Positions 62,413 to 64,000 of a DNA stretch of 64,000 nucleotides are shown piece by piece. The stretch's first letter is position 1. Every line of letters begins with the position of its first letter. The stretch comes from Breznakia pachnodae. Its GTDB lineage: Bacteria; Bacillota_I; Bacilli_A; Erysipelotrichales; Erysipelotrichaceae. A program made the translations under genes and the position numbers. The stretch covers positions 682,001 through 746,000 of the forward strand of contig NZ_JAUSUR010000001.1 of assembly GCF_030814225.1 (NCBI RefSeq). Reading direction: 5' to 3'. Under the pieces are notes generated by a model. The model worked only from the letters and a program-made list of their open reading frames with translations. It had not been told where the DNA came from and did no database searches.

Positions 62413-62421
62413 TGGTATAAT
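62413..62421 (+). promoter_or_regulatory. Extended -10 promoter of the small membrane protein gene
   Basis: TGG followed by TATAAT (62416-62421) and TTAAAT. The leader contains an inverted repeat TTAACTA/TAGTTAA (62445-62451 and 62462-62468) just before the ribosome site AAGAAGGGG. Confidence 0.5.
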
Positions 62422-62487
62422 TTAAATGATTTTATTTTAATAACTTAACTATAATTTGTTGTAGTTAAAATAAGAAGGGGATAACAT

Positions 62488-63081
62488 ATGAACACTGTAG
62501 TAAAAAAAAGTAAACTATTATTAATATCTGCAATTATCGGTGCAGCTTATATGATTTATATTATTGCATACTTTGCAGGAGCAACAACTGAAAGTATTGG
62601 TGGTGCACTGGCAACTGCACTTGTATTACCGCATATGGCAGCTGTAATCATTGCTGTATTCTTTAATGTTCTTGGATATATAATGAATAATCGATGGCTT
62701 GCATTAGCAAGTGGAATTTTCTATATTGTTTCACTTATCTTAATGCCTATCTATTTTATGTTCGTAATTATTGAAGCAATCCTAAGTTTTATTGCTTTCG
62801 CAAAGATAAAGAAAGAACCTGAAATAAGGATACGAAGAGAATCTTATTTAAATGACAGAGATGCAATTGTTACAACAACCAAGAAAGAAGTTACGCAAGA
62901 AATAAAACCCGAGCCAATTCCAGTTGTTACAAAAGCAAAAGTTGAAATGAAAGCCACTCCTAGTTCAAAACAAACAACTTTAAAGTTTGATGTGAATAAA
63001 CTGGCAAACTTAGTTATTATATTTTCAGCAATTGCTCTATTGTTTGGATTCGGTGTTCTAATATACGTTTTAATAAAATAG
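62488..63081 (+). CDS. Small multi-pass membrane protein; function unknown
   Basis: The 197-residue protein has about four membrane helices in its first 110 residues (LLISAIIGAAYMIYIIAYFA; LVLPHMAAVIIAVFFNVLGY; GIFYIVSLILMPIYFMFVII), a charged cytoplasmic loop of about 60 residues (KKEPEIRIRRESYLNDRD), and one C-terminal helix (LVIIFSAIALLFGFGVLIYV). I see no known motif. The start follows AAGAAGGGG. Confidence 0.82.
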   Translation: MNTVVKKSKLLLISAIIGAAYMIYIIAYFAGATTESIGGALATALVLPHMAAVIIAVFFNVLGYIMNNRWLALASGIFYIVSLILMPIYFMFVIIEAILSFIAFAKIKKEPEIRIRRESYLNDRDAIVTTTKKEVTQEIKPEPIPVVTKAKVEMKATPSSKQTTLKFDVNKLANLVIIFSAIALLFGFGVLIYVLIK

Positions 63082-63086
63082 CAATC

Positions 63087-63124
63087 AAAAAGTATTGATC
63101 TAATTTTAAATCAATACTTTTTTT
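63087..63124. terminator. Terminator between converging genes
   Basis: AAAAAGTATTGAT and ATCAATACTTTTT pair around a 10-base loop, with T runs on both strands. It serves the membrane protein gene and the minus-strand GNAT gene. Confidence 0.85.
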
Positions 63125-63128
63125 ACGA

Positions 63129-63638
63129 CTAAATTGTATATATGTATTCGCAAATCTTCTCATTATCTGCACTTGTGATATCTTCATTCAATAATTTAAA
63201 TCCACATTTCTCTAATACTTTACGTGATCCAATATTATCAGCATTACATATTCCATAAATACTTTGAATTTTTAACTCATTCATAATAAAAGGTAAGAAC
63301 ACATTTAATGCTTCTGTCGCATATCCTTTACCTGTATATTTTTCGGCTATATGATATCCTATTTCATATTTTCCATCATCAATTGGAACCGCTTGAATAT
63401 ATCCAATGTTTTCACCACTATTTAAAACAATTGGATAAACTTGTGGAACATCATTGTTTCCATAGTTACTCATAAAGTATTCAACAACTTCCCTAGCCTC
63501 TTCAATTGTCTCAAAATACTCATCTGGTATAAATCGTTTTGTATTCTCATCATGTGAATTATGATAAACACTCTCAACCATATCACTACTAAACTTAACT
63601 ATTTTTAAACGTTCACTCTGAACTTTTATACTATTCAT
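63129..63638 (-). CDS. GNAT acetyltransferase, RimJ/RimL type
   Basis: The 169-residue protein has a GNAT fold of the RimJ/RimL group: N-terminal ERLKIVKFSSDMVES, the acetyl-CoA loop AEKYTGKGYATEALNVF, and NADNIGSRKVLEKCGFKLL near the end. Members acetylate N-termini or small amines; the substrate is unknown. The start follows AAGGAG. It lies 11 bases after the partial gene at the right edge and is probably co-transcribed with it. Confidence 0.92.
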   Translation of the reverse strand: MNSIKVQSERLKIVKFSSDMVESVYHNSHDENTKRFIPDEYFETIEEAREVVEYFMSNYGNNDVPQVYPIVLNSGENIGYIQAVPIDDGKYEIGYHIAEKYTGKGYATEALNVFLPFIMNELKIQSIYGICNADNIGSRKVLEKCGFKLLNEDITSADNEKICEYIYTI

Positions 63639-63649
63639 ATATTAACTCC

Positions 63650-64000
63650 TTAATCTATATAGATTTCCATATAACTAACAATTCTTTTACTATCATAATC
63701 ATATTGTACTTCTACTGCAGGATTATAATATTTTTCATTATAATATACCATTAGTAACCCATTTGGTTCTGCCTTAGCATTTATAATACAACATTTAGGA
63801 AAATCAACTTGTTTTCCTTTTGTATAGATAAACTTATCTGCATGCCTAATTCCATAGTAATCAAGTGCTTCAATTACTTTACTTATACTAACTTCCCTTT
63901 TTGTATTACTTTGCATAACTTTCATTGCTTCATCAACACTGACGTTTGCTAACATTGCAACACACGCATGATAACCACAAGCATCAGCTGGTGTCTTAAT
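63650..64000 (-). CDS. Partial protein, C39-like cysteine peptidase fold, start outside the window
   Basis: The frame is open without a stop from 64000 to the stop at 63650 (116 codons), so the N-terminus is missing; the ATG at 63955 is internal. The visible start TPADACGYHACVAMLANVS fits the Cys-containing entry of C39-like peptidases (D-CGP-A-C-x-AM-L). The later segment LLMVYYNEKYYNPA fits the strand that normally carries the catalytic His (HWVVYYDGKYYDP), but Leu replaces that His. The protein may therefore be inactive. Family assignment is tentative. Confidence 0.6.
   Translation of the reverse strand: MKTPADACGYHACVAMLANVSVDEAMKVMQSNTKREVSISKVIEALDYYGIRHADKFIYTKGKQVDFPKCCIINAKAEPNGLLMVYYNEKYYNPAVEVQYDYDSKRIVSYMEIYID

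Overview
The window is AT-rich DNA with Gram-positive features: strong Shine-Dalgarno sites, sigma-A promoters, two T-box leaders, LPXTG-like wall-anchored proteins and Firmicutes-type PTS and regulator families. Gene content and anchor style suggest a low-GC Firmicute of Erysipelotrichia type. That placement is inference, because no rRNA is present.

Region 1 (1-26.3 kb) is dominated by the cell surface. It holds a large LRR protein cut by the left edge, an ECF-like sigma factor fused to a membrane segment and an outside domain, a smaller LRR/Ig protein, an 11-module Big_2 protein and two tandem paralogous proteins (beta-helix plus InlB-type B repeats). Four complete proteins end in a P-x-T-G-D sorting signal. 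Three sites share a TGAAC-N17-(C/A)G(T/A)CTAA promoter-like element: upstream of the sigma gene, upstream of one beta-helix gene, and upstream of a gene-less stretch ending in a perfect terminator. Housekeeping genes lie between them (tex, an SGNH hydrolase, pepT, a transaldolase-like aldolase, a DUF1846 protein, Fic).

Region 2 (26.5-36.4 kb) holds transport and cofactor genes. A tryptophan T-box (UGG specifier) precedes a TrpXYZ-type ABC operon with two binding proteins. A MacB/FtsX-type exporter pair follows, then a pantothenate/CoA operon (PanT-like ECF S component, coaBC, coaX, a HEAT-like protein).

Region 3 (36.4-45.3 kb, minus strand) has a DeoR-controlled catabolic operon (DeoC aldolase, fructose-type PTS IIA and IIBC, two dehydrogenases) and a lipid cluster (patatin, cardiolipin synthase, an M28-like membrane protein).

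Region 4 (45.4-54.1 kb) is a complete arginine operon, argG-GNAT-argH-argC-argJ-argB-argD-argF, behind an arginine T-box (CGC specifier). ArgJ allows acetyl recycling, and ArgB carries the N-terminal helix of arginine-sensitive kinases.

Region 5 (54.1-64 kb) has regulators and small envelope genes: a PRD-only protein divergent from a MerR regulator, tRNA-Glu, a membrane-bound XRE protein, an MFS/ArsR pair with a palindromic operator, a PadR-DUF1700-DUF4097 module, a lipoprotein, a zinc-ribbon protein, a GNAT and a partial C39-like protein at the right edge. No CRISPR array, transposase, phage gene or rRNA was seen.
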